From Opitutaceae bacterium (GTDB lineage: Bacteria; Verrucomicrobiota; Verrucomicrobiia; Opitutales; Opitutaceae): a stretch of DNA of 64,000 nucleotides. The notes beneath the pieces are model-generated. The model did not search any database. It was given only the letters and a program-made list of their open reading frames with translations, and had not been told where the DNA came from. Positions within the stretch are counted from its first letter, which is position 1, and each line of letters starts with the position of its first letter. The position numbers and the translations under genes were made by a program. Positions 17,850 through 27,111 of the stretch are shown piece by piece. Location: NCBI GenBank assembly GCA_016711225.1, contig JADJTK010000013.1, positions 1 to 64,000 on the forward strand, in the 5' to 3' direction.

Positions 17850-19307
17850 TCAGGGCGAAGGCAGGGCGTAACCATCGAGGCTGCGGCCTTCCAAGCGGCG
17901 TAGCTGCACAATAGAGACGAGCAGCGCCACTTGCGACGAGAGCTCGTTGACCCGGGCGGTATCGAGATCGGTCTGGGCATCGAGCACGCGGCGCGCCGTG
18001 CTCAGGCCGGCGTCGAAACGAGCCTTCTCCAGATCGTATTGCTTTACGCCGAGCTGGCTGGCGAGTGCCGCCACCTGCACAGCTTCACGGTTGGTGGTGA
18101 TGGCGCGCACTGAGATGCGGGCCTGCACCAGAATGTCCTGCTCGAGGCGGCGCAGCTGGAGGCGGGCGTGGCCGAGGCTGTTGGTGGCCTGGCGGAGGCG
18201 GGCGCGATCGCCGCGGGAGCCGATCGGATACGTAAGCTCGAGACCGACCTGCCAGTTGTAGCCTTCGCTGCCGGGGAGATTCTCGAGTGCGTCGCCGGCG
18301 TGGTCGCGCTCCGTGTTGTAGCCAAGGGTGGTGGCGAGGTTGAGCTCGGGCAGGCGGTTGCGGCGGGCGCTGTCGGCCTCGATCTGGAGCTGTTCGATGG
18401 AGGACTTGGTGGCCAGGTATTCGGGCTGGGCGGCCTTGGCACGCTCGAAGGTGCGGTCGACTGCCAGCGTTTCCACCTCGGCGGTGGTGAAGCCGGTTTC
18501 ACCGAGAGGCGCCTCGAGCGCGAACTGGCCGATCAGGGCGCGCAGGCCGTCCTCACGGTCGTGCAGCTCCTGTTCGGCGAGCAGGACGTTGCGCTGCTGG
18601 GTGGCCACGCCGACCTCGGCGGTGAGCACCTCGAGGTCGGTGAGCACTCCGGTGTCGCGCTTGGTCTTGTTCTCCTCGTAGAGCTGGCGGGCGGCGGCCA
18701 GGGACTGGTGACGCACAGCCAGTTGGCGCCGGGCGAAGTGGAGCTCGAAGTAGGCGATTTCCGTGGCCCGGACTGTATCCATCATGGTGCCCCGGTAGAG
18801 CAGGCCGGCGCGGTCGGAGCCCAGGCGGGCCTGGGCGAGGGCGGCGCGGTTGTACGCTAGGCCGGCCCCCTTGAGCAGGGGCTGGGAGAGGCTCAGGCTG
18901 ACGTCGGAATTGTAGCTGAGATTTGAGCCCGGCGGGGTGGTAAGGTAGTTGCGGTTGCGATAGAGCGAGGTGCTCACGCTGACATTCGCACCGGTGACGA
19001 GGTGCTGGGAGGCGCCGAGGCGGGTGTCCCAGGTGGAGGCCGCAAAGCTCGCGCCTTCCTGGCGGGATCCTTGTCGGGTGGAGGAGGCGTGCAGGGTGGG
19101 GTCGAAACCGGCGCGGGCAATCGCGATGGATTCGCGGGCGTTGGCGGTGTCAAAACGGCCGAGCTCGATGTCGAAGTTGTGCTGGAGGGCGCGTTGCACG
19201 CAGTCGGTCAGCGAGAGCGTGGCTGGAGCCTCGTTGGCCTGGGCCGGAAGGGTGGTCAGGAGAACGGCAGTGGCGAGAAGGACGGTGAAGCGGGAGGCGC
19301 GGTGCAT
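17850..19307 (-). CDS. TolC-family outer membrane efflux protein
   Basis: 485 residues. An outer-membrane channel subunit of tripartite efflux or type I secretion. Signal peptide MHRASRFTVLLATAVLLTTL...AQA, then two OEP repeats: the first starts LSLTDCVQRALQHNFDIELG, with long helices such as ARRQLAVRHQSLAAARQLYE, and the second begins near EYLATKSSIEQLQIEADSAR. The strand segments include NWQVGLELTYPIGSRGDRAR. No inner-membrane pump or adaptor lies beside it, so its partner must be elsewhere. ATG 19307 starts the signal peptide. Confidence 0.88.
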   Translation of the reverse strand: MHRASRFTVLLATAVLLTTLPAQANEAPATLSLTDCVQRALQHNFDIELGRFDTANARESIAIARAGFDPTLHASSTRQGSRQEGASFAASTWDTRLGASQHLVTGANVSVSTSLYRNRNYLTTPPGSNLSYNSDVSLSLSQPLLKGAGLAYNRAALAQARLGSDRAGLLYRGTMMDTVRATEIAYFELHFARRQLAVRHQSLAAARQLYEENKTKRDTGVLTDLEVLTAEVGVATQQRNVLLAEQELHDREDGLRALIGQFALEAPLGETGFTTAEVETLAVDRTFERAKAAQPEYLATKSSIEQLQIEADSARRNRLPELNLATTLGYNTERDHAGDALENLPGSEGYNWQVGLELTYPIGSRGDRARLRQATNSLGHARLQLRRLEQDILVQARISVRAITTNREAVQVAALASQLGVKQYDLEKARFDAGLSTARRVLDAQTDLDTARVNELSSQVALLVSIVQLRRLEGRSLDGYALPSP

Positions 19308-19489
19308 GGCGGGAGGAGGGTCGGTGGCGCGGGAGACGAGAACGGAAGGGTGACAGTTTCCAGAACTTACTGCCAGCCGTCGTTGCGGAGCGGTGAAAGG
19401 GCAGCGTCGGGCGGTTGTTCGGGAGGGCGGACCGGTGGCTGCGGGCAAAAAAAGGGCGGGCCTTGCGGCCCGCCGGGAGAGCGGAAGGT

Positions 19490-21145
19490 CTACTGGGCGG
19501 GCGGCGCGCTGCGCTGCAGCTCGGCTTCGACGAGCTCGGAGAGGGCGGAGGAGCGCGCGGCGTTGGCCGAGTTGGCGGCCACCGCATTGCCAATCTGGAT
19601 GTATTCGGGCGAATTGCGGTCGATCACCGGAGATTTGCGTTCGATGACCTGCACGAAATACGCCTTGTTGGCGTCGCGAAGCAGGTCGGACAGGCCGCCG
19701 GCATTGATCCGCTCAAGGCCGTCGGAGACCGTGCGGGAGAGGCCTTCGGGGGGCTGGCGGCGGGTGAACGGGCCGTAGCTCTTCACTTCGGCTTTAGGGG
19801 CGCCGGCGATCGAGGCCAGGGCGGCGTCGAGCTGGACTCCGGCGGCGAGCTTGGACTCGAGGGCGCTCTTCCATTCCGGGGCATTCTGGAGCAGGGCGCG
19901 GCTCTTTTCGCTGTCGGTGAAATCGGCGAGCACTTGGTCGCGGGCTTCGACGAGCGAGGGCGTGAATTTCGGGAGCGTTTCGCGCCAGAGCAGGACGAGT
20001 TGGTCGTCGCCGAGGGGAAGGGCATCGGAGTAGAAGCGGGTCGCTTCGAGCCGGAAGGCTTCGTCGACCAACTGGCGCGTCCAAGGCAGGCCGGCGGGTG
20101 GGGCGCCACGGGTGAACAGGGGCGCGGTGGCGCGGTGGCCGTGGAACTTGGCGACGAGGGCGTCGATCGCCGGGGAGTCCTTGGAAATCTTCTGATCGAA
20201 AATCTCGAAAGCGAAGTCGGAGGCGGCTTTGGCGGCGTTGCGGTTGGCGGCTGCAGTGCGCAGGGCGGCTTCCACTTGGGGGCGGACGACAGCGAGCACC
20301 GCCGGCGTGGCGGGCTTGCCGGCTTCGGTGGAGGGGGTGGCGAAGCGCTCCTTGTTGGCCTCGAAATAGGCGACCACTTCGTCGTCGGTGAAGGTTTCGG
20401 CACCGGCGAAATCGGCCGCCTTGAAGGTGACGTAGTCGATGTTTACCCGGTCGGGGACCTCGAACTTGGCGGCGTTGTCCTCGAGGTGCTTGGTGAGGAT
20501 CTCGTCGGTCGGGCGGATACTCGGTGCGTAGGTGCCGAGATCGAGCTCGGCCACCTTCAGTGTCCATTGGGTGGAGGCGAGGGAGAGCTGGTTGGCCACC
20601 TCGATGGGGGCGACATAGCCGGGGCCGGCGAGCAGTTCGCCGATGCGCTGGATGCGGCATTCGTCCTCGACCACGCGGGCGACGTCGGCCTCGGTGAAGT
20701 CGGCGGTGCTGGTCTTGAGCTGGTCGCGGAAGCGGTTGTACGCGGTGGCGTCGAACTGGCCCTGCTGGCTTTGGAAGATGCGCAGGGAGGTGAGGAACGT
20801 CTGGCGTTGAGCGGCCGTGGGGCGGGGCAGGTGGTAGCGGTCGGCGAGGGAGAGGCTGGCGGCGCGCTGGAAGGCGTAGTCCTGCAGTTGGCGGCCATCA
20901 AGGTCCATCATGTATCCGGCCTGGAGCAGGATGCTGATGCGGGCGTCGAAGGTGAGCCGGCGGGTATCGCCTTGGCTGCTCAGGTTGTAGCCGAAGAACT
21001 CGCGCTGTTGGGCTCTGCCATCGCCTTTGCCGATGCCGGGCGCGGCGCCGATCGTGAAGACGAACGGGATCGTGATGACGAGGAGCAGGAAGGCCATGAA
21101 GAACTTCGTGTGCTTCTCAAAGGTGGTTTGGATCCAGGAAATCAT
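19490..21145 (-). CDS. PpiD/SurA-like periplasmic folding factor
   Basis: 551 residues. A single N-terminal membrane helix (FFMAFLLLVITIPFVFTIGA) is followed by a large helical periplasmic region of the SurA_N/PpiD type (FDARISILLQAGYMMDLDGR; RDQLKTSTADFTEADVARVV; VNIDYVTFKAADFAGAETFT). It probably chaperones outer-membrane proteins. I see no clear parvulin active-site signature, so isomerase activity may be absent. It lies 182 bases upstream of the TolC-like gene on the same strand and may be cotranscribed. Confidence 0.8.
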   Translation of the reverse strand: MISWIQTTFEKHTKFFMAFLLLVITIPFVFTIGAAPGIGKGDGRAQQREFFGYNLSSQGDTRRLTFDARISILLQAGYMMDLDGRQLQDYAFQRAASLSLADRYHLPRPTAAQRQTFLTSLRIFQSQQGQFDATAYNRFRDQLKTSTADFTEADVARVVEDECRIQRIGELLAGPGYVAPIEVANQLSLASTQWTLKVAELDLGTYAPSIRPTDEILTKHLEDNAAKFEVPDRVNIDYVTFKAADFAGAETFTDDEVVAYFEANKERFATPSTEAGKPATPAVLAVVRPQVEAALRTAAANRNAAKAASDFAFEIFDQKISKDSPAIDALVAKFHGHRATAPLFTRGAPPAGLPWTRQLVDEAFRLEATRFYSDALPLGDDQLVLLWRETLPKFTPSLVEARDQVLADFTDSEKSRALLQNAPEWKSALESKLAAGVQLDAALASIAGAPKAEVKSYGPFTRRQPPEGLSRTVSDGLERINAGGLSDLLRDANKAYFVQVIERKSPVIDRNSPEYIQIGNAVAANSANAARSSALSELVEAELQRSAPPAQ

Positions 21146-21243
21146 GGGGCAGAAAAAGGGGTGACCGTAGAATGGGGGAAAGGGGTGTCAACCTGCGAAA
21201 CCGGCGACGATGCGAGCGGCGGCGGAGGAACCGGCCAGGGTCC

Positions 21244-22692
21244 TCAGACCTTGGCTGGCTGGCAGGGCAGCGGCAGCTCGGCGAGCAGTTGCTCGAGGTT
21301 CTGGTTGCCGAAGGCCTCTTGTTGGAGATGGGCGATGCGCTCGTGGAAATGGCGCACGACCGGATCGATGGCGTCGAGGCGATCGCTGGAAGGAGCCGAA
21401 CCGAGCAGGGCGAAGGCGTCGCGGAATTCGGCCAAGGTGATGCGGTTGAGGGGGCGGGCCGGTTGGTAGTGGTTGTCCAGGGAAGGTTCGTTGGGGCCGG
21501 GGGGCGTCGCGGAGATCAGGTGGAGATCGAGCAGGCGGTTGAGCGACTCGTTGATGATCTGGGTGGGCACGCGCACGGCGTCGCTGAGTGCTGTGGCGGT
21601 ATAGGGTGCCTGGCATTGCTGGAAACGACGGGCGATGAGCACGAGCACCAGCAGCGAGAGGCCCTCGCGGCTGTGCTGGTTGAGGTCATCCCAGGCGATG
21701 CGGCTGGAGCGAAAATGGACGTTCTGGACCGCGTAGGTGATCTGCCCGCCCAGCAGCACAAAAAACCAGAAGACGTAGAAGCCCGCCATGAGCACGGGGA
21801 GAATGCTCAGACGTCCAAAGAAGCTTTCGGCGCGCAGCGCGCTCTTGAAGTAGAAAAAAGCGAGGTAGTTGTTGGCAAAGAGCAGCACCACGACCACTCC
21901 GGCCCCGACCAAGCAGGGCAGCCAGCGGACCTCGGCGTTGGGAATGTAGCGATAGAAACAGGTGAGAAGCCCGACGAGCAGCGCGAAGGCGATCAGCGGA
22001 GCGGAGAACCCCAGGGCGGCATCGAGTTGGGCTCCCCAGGGGACGTTGGTGAAGACTTCGGAGATTGTCGTAGCCGAGAGCAGGGTGAGGGCCGCCAGGG
22101 TGAGCACGGCGCCGAGTGTGACCGCTGTCCAGTACACGATGATACGCAGGAACAATGAGCGGCCCCGGCGCACGCCCCAGATGGAGTTGAAGGATTCCTC
22201 CACTGAGATGAACAACTGGATTACGATCACCACGAGCATGAGCGCGCCGGTCACCCCGAGGGTGCTGGAGCGGCTGCCGGCGATGAACTGATTGAGCAAA
22301 TCGCTGAGCCTTTGGTTGACGCCCACGCGCACCGCGTCGCCGGCGAGGTCGTCGGCTTGGGTGAGTTGGTCGATCTGCGGTACGATGAAGTGCAGGGCCT
22401 GAGTGAGCTTCTCGACGGCAACGGTGGTGTCGGAGTGGTTCAGCATGGTGCCGGCCACCATCACGCTGATGGCGATGAGTGGGCCGATGCCCAGCAGCGA
22501 GCTATAGCTGAGCGCGGCGGCCCGGCTGAACAGCTTGATCTCCTGCAGTCCGGTCAGGGTGATCGAGAGAATGCGTAGGGCCGAATAGAGTCGGCCACGC
22601 AGGCTGCGGTCATCGTCGATGGCCGCCTGCCAAATCTTCTGGGTGTAGAGCGTTATCCAGCTGCCCAAGATGCGGCTGTACCACGCGGACAT
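21244..22692 (-). CDS. YihY/virulence factor BrkB family membrane protein
   Basis: 482 residues. Family N-terminus with FSRAAALSYSSLLGIGPLIA and later EESFNSIWGVRRGRSLFLRI, both typical of YihY (once mislabelled RNase BN). About six membrane helices are predicted, for example ALLVGLLTCFYRYIPNAEV and LPCLVGAGVVVVLLFANNYL. A C-terminal cytoplasmic extension (~330-482) looks like a winged-helix domain (TATALSDAVRVPTQIINESL), seen in longer members. The physiological role is unknown. It is 19 bases downstream of the GYF-domain gene. Confidence 0.88.
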   Translation of the reverse strand: MSAWYSRILGSWITLYTQKIWQAAIDDDRSLRGRLYSALRILSITLTGLQEIKLFSRAAALSYSSLLGIGPLIAISVMVAGTMLNHSDTTVAVEKLTQALHFIVPQIDQLTQADDLAGDAVRVGVNQRLSDLLNQFIAGSRSSTLGVTGALMLVVIVIQLFISVEESFNSIWGVRRGRSLFLRIIVYWTAVTLGAVLTLAALTLLSATTISEVFTNVPWGAQLDAALGFSAPLIAFALLVGLLTCFYRYIPNAEVRWLPCLVGAGVVVVLLFANNYLAFFYFKSALRAESFFGRLSILPVLMAGFYVFWFFVLLGGQITYAVQNVHFRSSRIAWDDLNQHSREGLSLLVLVLIARRFQQCQAPYTATALSDAVRVPTQIINESLNRLLDLHLISATPPGPNEPSLDNHYQPARPLNRITLAEFRDAFALLGSAPSSDRLDAIDPVVRHFHERIAHLQQEAFGNQNLEQLLAELPLPCQPAKV

Positions 22693-22711
22693 GGGCAGGA
22701 CGACCGCCGAC

Positions 22712-23485
22712 TCAGCTGGTCGGAAGCTCAGCGAAGACCCGGAAGTACGCGAGGGCCACCATGCCTCCGAGGCCGAGCAAAGCCGCCGGGATCAGCGCCA
22801 CCCAGGAGACGGCCAAGGTCATGAAATAGGCGCCCAGAGTGCCGGCTCCAACGGCGATCATCATCTGGTAGTCGCCGCTGAGAAAGTACATGAAGCCGAG
22901 GAAACCCACCGCGAAGAGCACGCGGAAGCGGACCAACGGGTAGAACTCGGTGGACCCGAGGAAGAGCACGACGACGAAGAATACGTCGATGAGGCCGAGC
23001 ACGATGAAGGGATCGGTGGCCATGCCCACCCAGTCGCCGGTAAAGATGGTCGTGAGGTTCTCGCCTACCCAGAACATCGCGAAGACACTCAGCACCAAGG
23101 TGAGGATGAGCAGGTAGCGCGAGGCGCCCGATACGCGCTCGGCGGCGAGCTTGGGATCTCCTCGGCCGGCGGTCTCGGAGGTGCGCCCATCGGCGGCGGC
23201 CAGCATGTCCTCGACGCGAATGGGGGCATCGCCGGCCTGTTCGACGTTGAGCGAGACGATCTCATCCTTGGGCCGCACTTTGAGGCGGCGCTTCTCGGGG
23301 AAGAGGAAGGCCATCACGCTCTCGTTGGAGCTGATCGGCACCCACTGCTCGAGGGCGGCATCGTAATAGAGAGTAGAACCGTCGACCTGCTGTGCTTCCA
23401 CGAGGGAGGCGAGCTGGTCCTGGGTAAAGGGACCGCGGGCGTCGGTGTCGTTCTCGCCGCGAATGTAGAATTCCTGCGTAGACAT
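22712..23485 (-). CDS. GYF-domain membrane protein
   Basis: 257 residues. Residues ~5-60 form a GYF_2-type domain (EFYIRGENDTDARGPFTQDQ; TLYYDAALEQWVPISS), a module that binds proline-rich peptides in eukaryotes and is common in Verrucomicrobiota and Planctomycetota membrane proteins. A linker then leads to about five membrane helices (YLLILTLVLSVFAMFWVGE; FIVLGLIDVFFVVVLFLG; SWVALIPAALLGLGGMVALA). ATG 23485 opens the GYF domain. It overlaps no gene but sits directly upstream of yihY. Role unknown. Confidence 0.8.
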   Translation of the reverse strand: MSTQEFYIRGENDTDARGPFTQDQLASLVEAQQVDGSTLYYDAALEQWVPISSNESVMAFLFPEKRRLKVRPKDEIVSLNVEQAGDAPIRVEDMLAAADGRTSETAGRGDPKLAAERVSGASRYLLILTLVLSVFAMFWVGENLTTIFTGDWVGMATDPFIVLGLIDVFFVVVLFLGSTEFYPLVRFRVLFAVGFLGFMYFLSGDYQMMIAVGAGTLGAYFMTLAVSWVALIPAALLGLGGMVALAYFRVFAELPTS

Positions 23486-23692
23486 CCTTGTGGAGGGCAA
23501 TCTGCCCGGGGGGGCGTTTTCCAGCAAGAGCAAATCCCCGTTAAACCGGGACGGGGAGGCTGGAAAAGGAGTTGGCGGCTCGGTCGGGTGGTCTCTTTCG
23601 CTCGGCCGACGGGCAATGCCCACGGTGGGGGAGCGAATTCCCGATGGACGACAGCGGAGCGAGAGCGGCGCCCTCGCCGAGCGCGCGCGGCG

Positions 23693-25456
23693 CTACATGC
23701 GCTGGAGCGTGCGCAGCCCGAGCAGGTGCAGGCCCGTCTCCAACCACACCAGCGTGCGGGCGCAGAGCTGCAGGCGGCGGGCCCGTACACCCGGGTCTTC
23801 GACGACGACCTTGTCGGCCGCGTAGAAGGTGCTGAACTGGCCGGCCAGTTCGTAGAGATAGGTGCACAGGAAATGGGGGCGCAGGGAGGCGGCGGCCTGG
23901 CTGAGGGCGGCGGGGAAGGCCACGAGCTTGCGCGCGAGGGCCAGCTCGGTCGGCGTCTCGAAACCGCTCGCACCGGTGAGCGGCGCGGCCGGATCCAGCC
24001 CGGCCTTGCGGAAAATGCTGTACTGGCGGGCGACGGCGTAGAGCAGGTAGGGAGCGGTATTGCCCTCCAGGCTGATCATCTTGTCCCACGAGAAGAGATA
24101 GTCCGAGGAGCGGTTCTGCGAAAGGTCGGCGTATTGCACCGAGCCCACCCCCACGATCTCCGCGATTTGGAGGCGCTCGGCCTCGGGGATATCCGCGCTC
24201 TTTTCGGTGACGAGCTTGTAGGTGCGTTCGCGAGCCTCGTTGAGGAGATCCTTCAACTTGATGTTCTCGCCGCTCTTGGTCTTGAACGGGCGGCCGTCTT
24301 CGCCGAGCACGGTGCCGAAGTCGACATGCTCGAGCCGGGGCAGGGCGCGGCCGGTCTTCTCGAACCATTTCTTGGCGGTGAGGAAGAGCTGCTCGAAGTG
24401 GTCGCCCTGGCGTTTGTCCACGACATAGAACGCCCCGGTGGCGCCGAGCTGTTCGATGCGATAGAGGATGGTCGCCAGATCAGTCGACGCGTAGTTGGAG
24501 GCGCCGTCGGACTTGCGAATGAGGAAGGGCTGCGGCCGCTCGGCGTGGCGCGAGAAGCGGGGATGCTCGTCGTGGAAAACAACGAGCGCCCCGTCGCTCT
24601 CCTCGGCAAGTCCGCAGCCGGTCAGCTCGCGGTAGATCTGGTCGACCTTGTCGTTGTAGAAGCTCTCGCCCAGGGTGAGGTCGAACTTGATGCCGAGTTG
24701 GTCGTAGATGGACTGGAAAGCGGAAAGACTGGCGGCACCGATATGCTGCCAGATGCCGCGGTTCTCGGGATCGCCGGATTGGAGCTTCACCAGTTCCTGG
24801 CGGGCTTCGTTCATCACTGCCTCGTCGGCCTCGGCGGCGTTGTGACCCACTTTGTAGAGACGCTCGAACTCCGCGAGTGCGTCGCTGGCGAGGGCGGCGG
24901 AGTCGAGGTGGCGCTTGTAGGCCCAGAGGATTTTCCCGAACTGGGTGCCCCAGTCGCCGATGTGGTTGTCGCGAATGACATGCGCGCCGCTGAAGGCCAA
25001 CAGGCGGCACAGGGCCTCACCGATCACCGCGGAGCGCAGGTGGCCCACGTGCATTTGTTTGGCCGTGTTGGGCGAGCTGTAGTCCACCACCCAGGTCTGC
25101 CCGGTATAGACACTGGCGGCGCCGGCGCGCAGATGCGCCTCGGAATCGTACTCGGACAGCCAGCTCTGCAGGGCGGCGGGGGTGAGGCTGAAATTGATGA
25201 AGCCCGGGCCGGCTACCTCGATGCGGCACACGTCGGCGGGCAAGGCGATGAGCCCCACCAGCTGGGTGGCCAGGGCGCGGGGGTTTTGTTTTTGGCGCTT
25301 GGCGTAGGCGAGCACTCCGTTGGCTTGGAAATCACCGTGGGCGGGATCCGCAGGGCGCACGTCCGGGGCAAAGAGCGCGAGGTCGAAGCCCGCTTGCGCG
25401 GCGGCGGTCTTAACGGCAGTCTCGATTTCGGCAGCGACGTTGAAGGGCAAAACCAT
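23693..25456 (-). CDS. argS: Arginyl-tRNA synthetase
   Basis: 587 residues, the usual length. It charges tRNA-Arg with arginine using ATP (class I synthetase). The HIGH signature is NTAKQMHVGHLRSAVIGEAL; the KMSKS-equivalent segment is GRPFKTKSGENIKLKDLL, as in ArgRS lacking canonical KMSKS. N-terminal add-1 domain (GDFQANGVLAYAKRQKQNPR) and C-terminal anticodon-binding DALR domain ending LLGLRTLQRM. ATG 25456 gives MVLPFNVAAEIETAVKTAAA; the open frame upstream lacks similarity. Confidence 0.96.
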   Translation of the reverse strand: MVLPFNVAAEIETAVKTAAAQAGFDLALFAPDVRPADPAHGDFQANGVLAYAKRQKQNPRALATQLVGLIALPADVCRIEVAGPGFINFSLTPAALQSWLSEYDSEAHLRAGAASVYTGQTWVVDYSSPNTAKQMHVGHLRSAVIGEALCRLLAFSGAHVIRDNHIGDWGTQFGKILWAYKRHLDSAALASDALAEFERLYKVGHNAAEADEAVMNEARQELVKLQSGDPENRGIWQHIGAASLSAFQSIYDQLGIKFDLTLGESFYNDKVDQIYRELTGCGLAEESDGALVVFHDEHPRFSRHAERPQPFLIRKSDGASNYASTDLATILYRIEQLGATGAFYVVDKRQGDHFEQLFLTAKKWFEKTGRALPRLEHVDFGTVLGEDGRPFKTKSGENIKLKDLLNEARERTYKLVTEKSADIPEAERLQIAEIVGVGSVQYADLSQNRSSDYLFSWDKMISLEGNTAPYLLYAVARQYSIFRKAGLDPAAPLTGASGFETPTELALARKLVAFPAALSQAAASLRPHFLCTYLYELAGQFSTFYAADKVVVEDPGVRARRLQLCARTLVWLETGLHLLGLRTLQRM

Positions 25457-25571
25457 CGGCGCACTCAACGCCCCACTCCGGACCCGATCAAGACCGCAAT
25501 TCACCCAAGTGCGCCCTCGCTGTGCAGTGGCAAAAGCCTCGCTAGGTCGGGCTCTGTGCGTAAGCGGCCAA

Positions 25572-25577
25572 ATTATA
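25572..25577 (-). promoter_or_regulatory. Possible -10 element for argS
   Basis: A perfect TATAAT on the minus strand about 116 bases upstream of the argS ATG, in the divergent argS/phosphorylase gap. No good -35 match at the usual spacing, so this is weak. Confidence 0.3.
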
Positions 25578-25655
25578 CTCGACAGGCCCCTTGCAATCTG
25601 CTTACTGGCAACGCTTTGGGTCGCAAGGCTTTTTGCCATAACCACGCCAAAACTC

Positions 25656-27011
25656 GTGAATTCCTCCATCAAAAAACGCACTCTTCCCCCCCGTCGTTAC
25701 GTCAAGCCGTCCTTTACCTATCTCATTGAGAAGAAGCGGGATGGCGGCGAGTTCACGCAGGAGGAAATCCGCTTCATCATCGACTCCGTGCTCGATGGTG
25801 AGATGCCCGATTACCAGATGGCCGCCTTGATGATGGCCATCTATTTCCAGAGCATGTCGGCTCAGGAAACCGCCATCCTCACCGAAGAAATGATGCTCGT
25901 CGGCGAGACCGTCGACCTCTCCCATATCGCCAAGCCCAAGATCGACAAGTACTCGACCGGAGGGGTGGGCGACAAGACCTCCCTGGTGCTCGTGCCGTTG
26001 GCCATGGCCAGTGGCGTCGTGGTGCCGATGATGTGTGGGGTCGAACCCGACTACGAGATCTCCACCCTCGACAAGCTTTCCGCGGTGCCCGGTTTCCGGA
26101 CGGAAATCCCGGTGGAACAATTCGTCGATCAGCTCGCCCGCGTCGGCGGCGCCATTGTCAACCAGAGTGCGGACTTGGCCCCCGTCGACGAGAAGCTGCA
26201 TGCCATGCGCAAGCAGACCGGCACCATCCCGAGCCTTCCGCTCATCACCGGCTCGGTGCTCTCCAAGAAACTGGCCGAGGGCGCCGAAGGCCTGGTGATC
26301 GACGTGAAGTGGGGCAATGGCTCCTTCATCAAGGATCTCGAGCAGGCCAAGCAGCTCGCCCGTTCCATGACCCGCGTCGGCCGCTCGATGAAACGCCGCT
26401 GTGTGGCGCTGGTCACCGATATGAATCAGCCTCTTGGTGACAGCGTGGGCACCTCCCTCGAGCTCAAGGAGGCCATCAAGCTGCTCAAGGGCGAGGGCCC
26501 CGAGGACATGAAGGAGCTGGTGCTCAAGCTGGGCATGGAGATCGTGCGCCTGGCCGGGGTGGCCGGCTCGACGCTTTCCGCCAAGCAGACCGTGCAGCGC
26601 CATCTCTCCGACGGCTCGGCCTTGGAGAAGCTCAAGGAGCTGGTGCGGGCCCAGGGCGGCGACGCCAGTTATATCGACAACCCGGACAAGTTTGCGCAGG
26701 CCAAGCATATTCGGAAGCTGCCCGCGCCGAAGCGCGGCTATGTCCACACCATCAATGCGGCGCTCATCGCCAAGGGCGTGCACATCCTGGGGGCCGGCCG
26801 CGCCGCCCCCGGCGACAAGATCGACTACACGGTGGGCGTCTCGGAGATCCGCAAGGTGGGTACGCAGGTCAAGCAGGGCGAGCCCCTGATGATGATCCAC
26901 TACAACGACGAGGCCAAGCTCGAGGCCGCGCTGGAGCATTTCAAGAACGCCTACCGTCTCGCCCCCAAGCGCCCCACGCCCCCGCCGCTGGTGGTTGAGC
27001 GCGTGGCCTGA
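25656..27011 (+). CDS. Thymidine/pyrimidine-nucleoside phosphorylase-like protein, altered signature loop
   Basis: 451 residues from GTG 25656. Phosphorolysis of thymidine or uridine would be expected from family fold and order: N-terminal EKKRDGGEFTQEEIRFIID, phosphate loop KIDKYSTGGVGDKTSLVLVP, then PSLPLITGSVLSKKLAEG (Arg, Ser and Lys substrate residues kept), DVKWGNGSFIKDLEQAK and LVTDMNQPLGDSVGTSLELK. The family signature SGRGLGHTGGTLDKLE is replaced here by CGVEPDYEISTLDKLS with no length change, so the catalytic-region His is Tyr. Substrate or activity may differ from the family name. The start is uncertain: conserved sequence begins about 20 residues in. A terminator follows. Confidence 0.8.
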   Translation: MNSSIKKRTLPPRRYVKPSFTYLIEKKRDGGEFTQEEIRFIIDSVLDGEMPDYQMAALMMAIYFQSMSAQETAILTEEMMLVGETVDLSHIAKPKIDKYSTGGVGDKTSLVLVPLAMASGVVVPMMCGVEPDYEISTLDKLSAVPGFRTEIPVEQFVDQLARVGGAIVNQSADLAPVDEKLHAMRKQTGTIPSLPLITGSVLSKKLAEGAEGLVIDVKWGNGSFIKDLEQAKQLARSMTRVGRSMKRRCVALVTDMNQPLGDSVGTSLELKEAIKLLKGEGPEDMKELVLKLGMEIVRLAGVAGSTLSAKQTVQRHLSDGSALEKLKELVRAQGGDASYIDNPDKFAQAKHIRKLPAPKRGYVHTINAALIAKGVHILGAGRAAPGDKIDYTVGVSEIRKVGTQVKQGEPLMMIHYNDEAKLEAALEHFKNAYRLAPKRPTPPPLVVERVA

Positions 27012-27037
27012 GGCGCGAGCACCTAGTGTTTCCTTAC

Positions 27038-27075
27038 CGGCCGGTCGTCCACGAGGCGACCGGCCGTTTTGTTTT
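27038..27075 (+). terminator. Rho-independent terminator after the phosphorylase gene
   Basis: CGGCCGGTCG (27038-27047), loop of nine, CGACCGGCCG (27057-27066), then TTTTGTTTT. A ten-pair perfect stem 26 bases after the stop. Confidence 0.85.
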
Positions 27076-27111
27076 CGGGCGGGACGCGGTTCCCCGCTGT
27101 GGAGCTGGTGG

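Noticed and set aside
22670..25729. 1019-residue plus-strand open frame
   Set aside because: Antisense to yihY, the GYF gene and argS; acidic low-complexity product.
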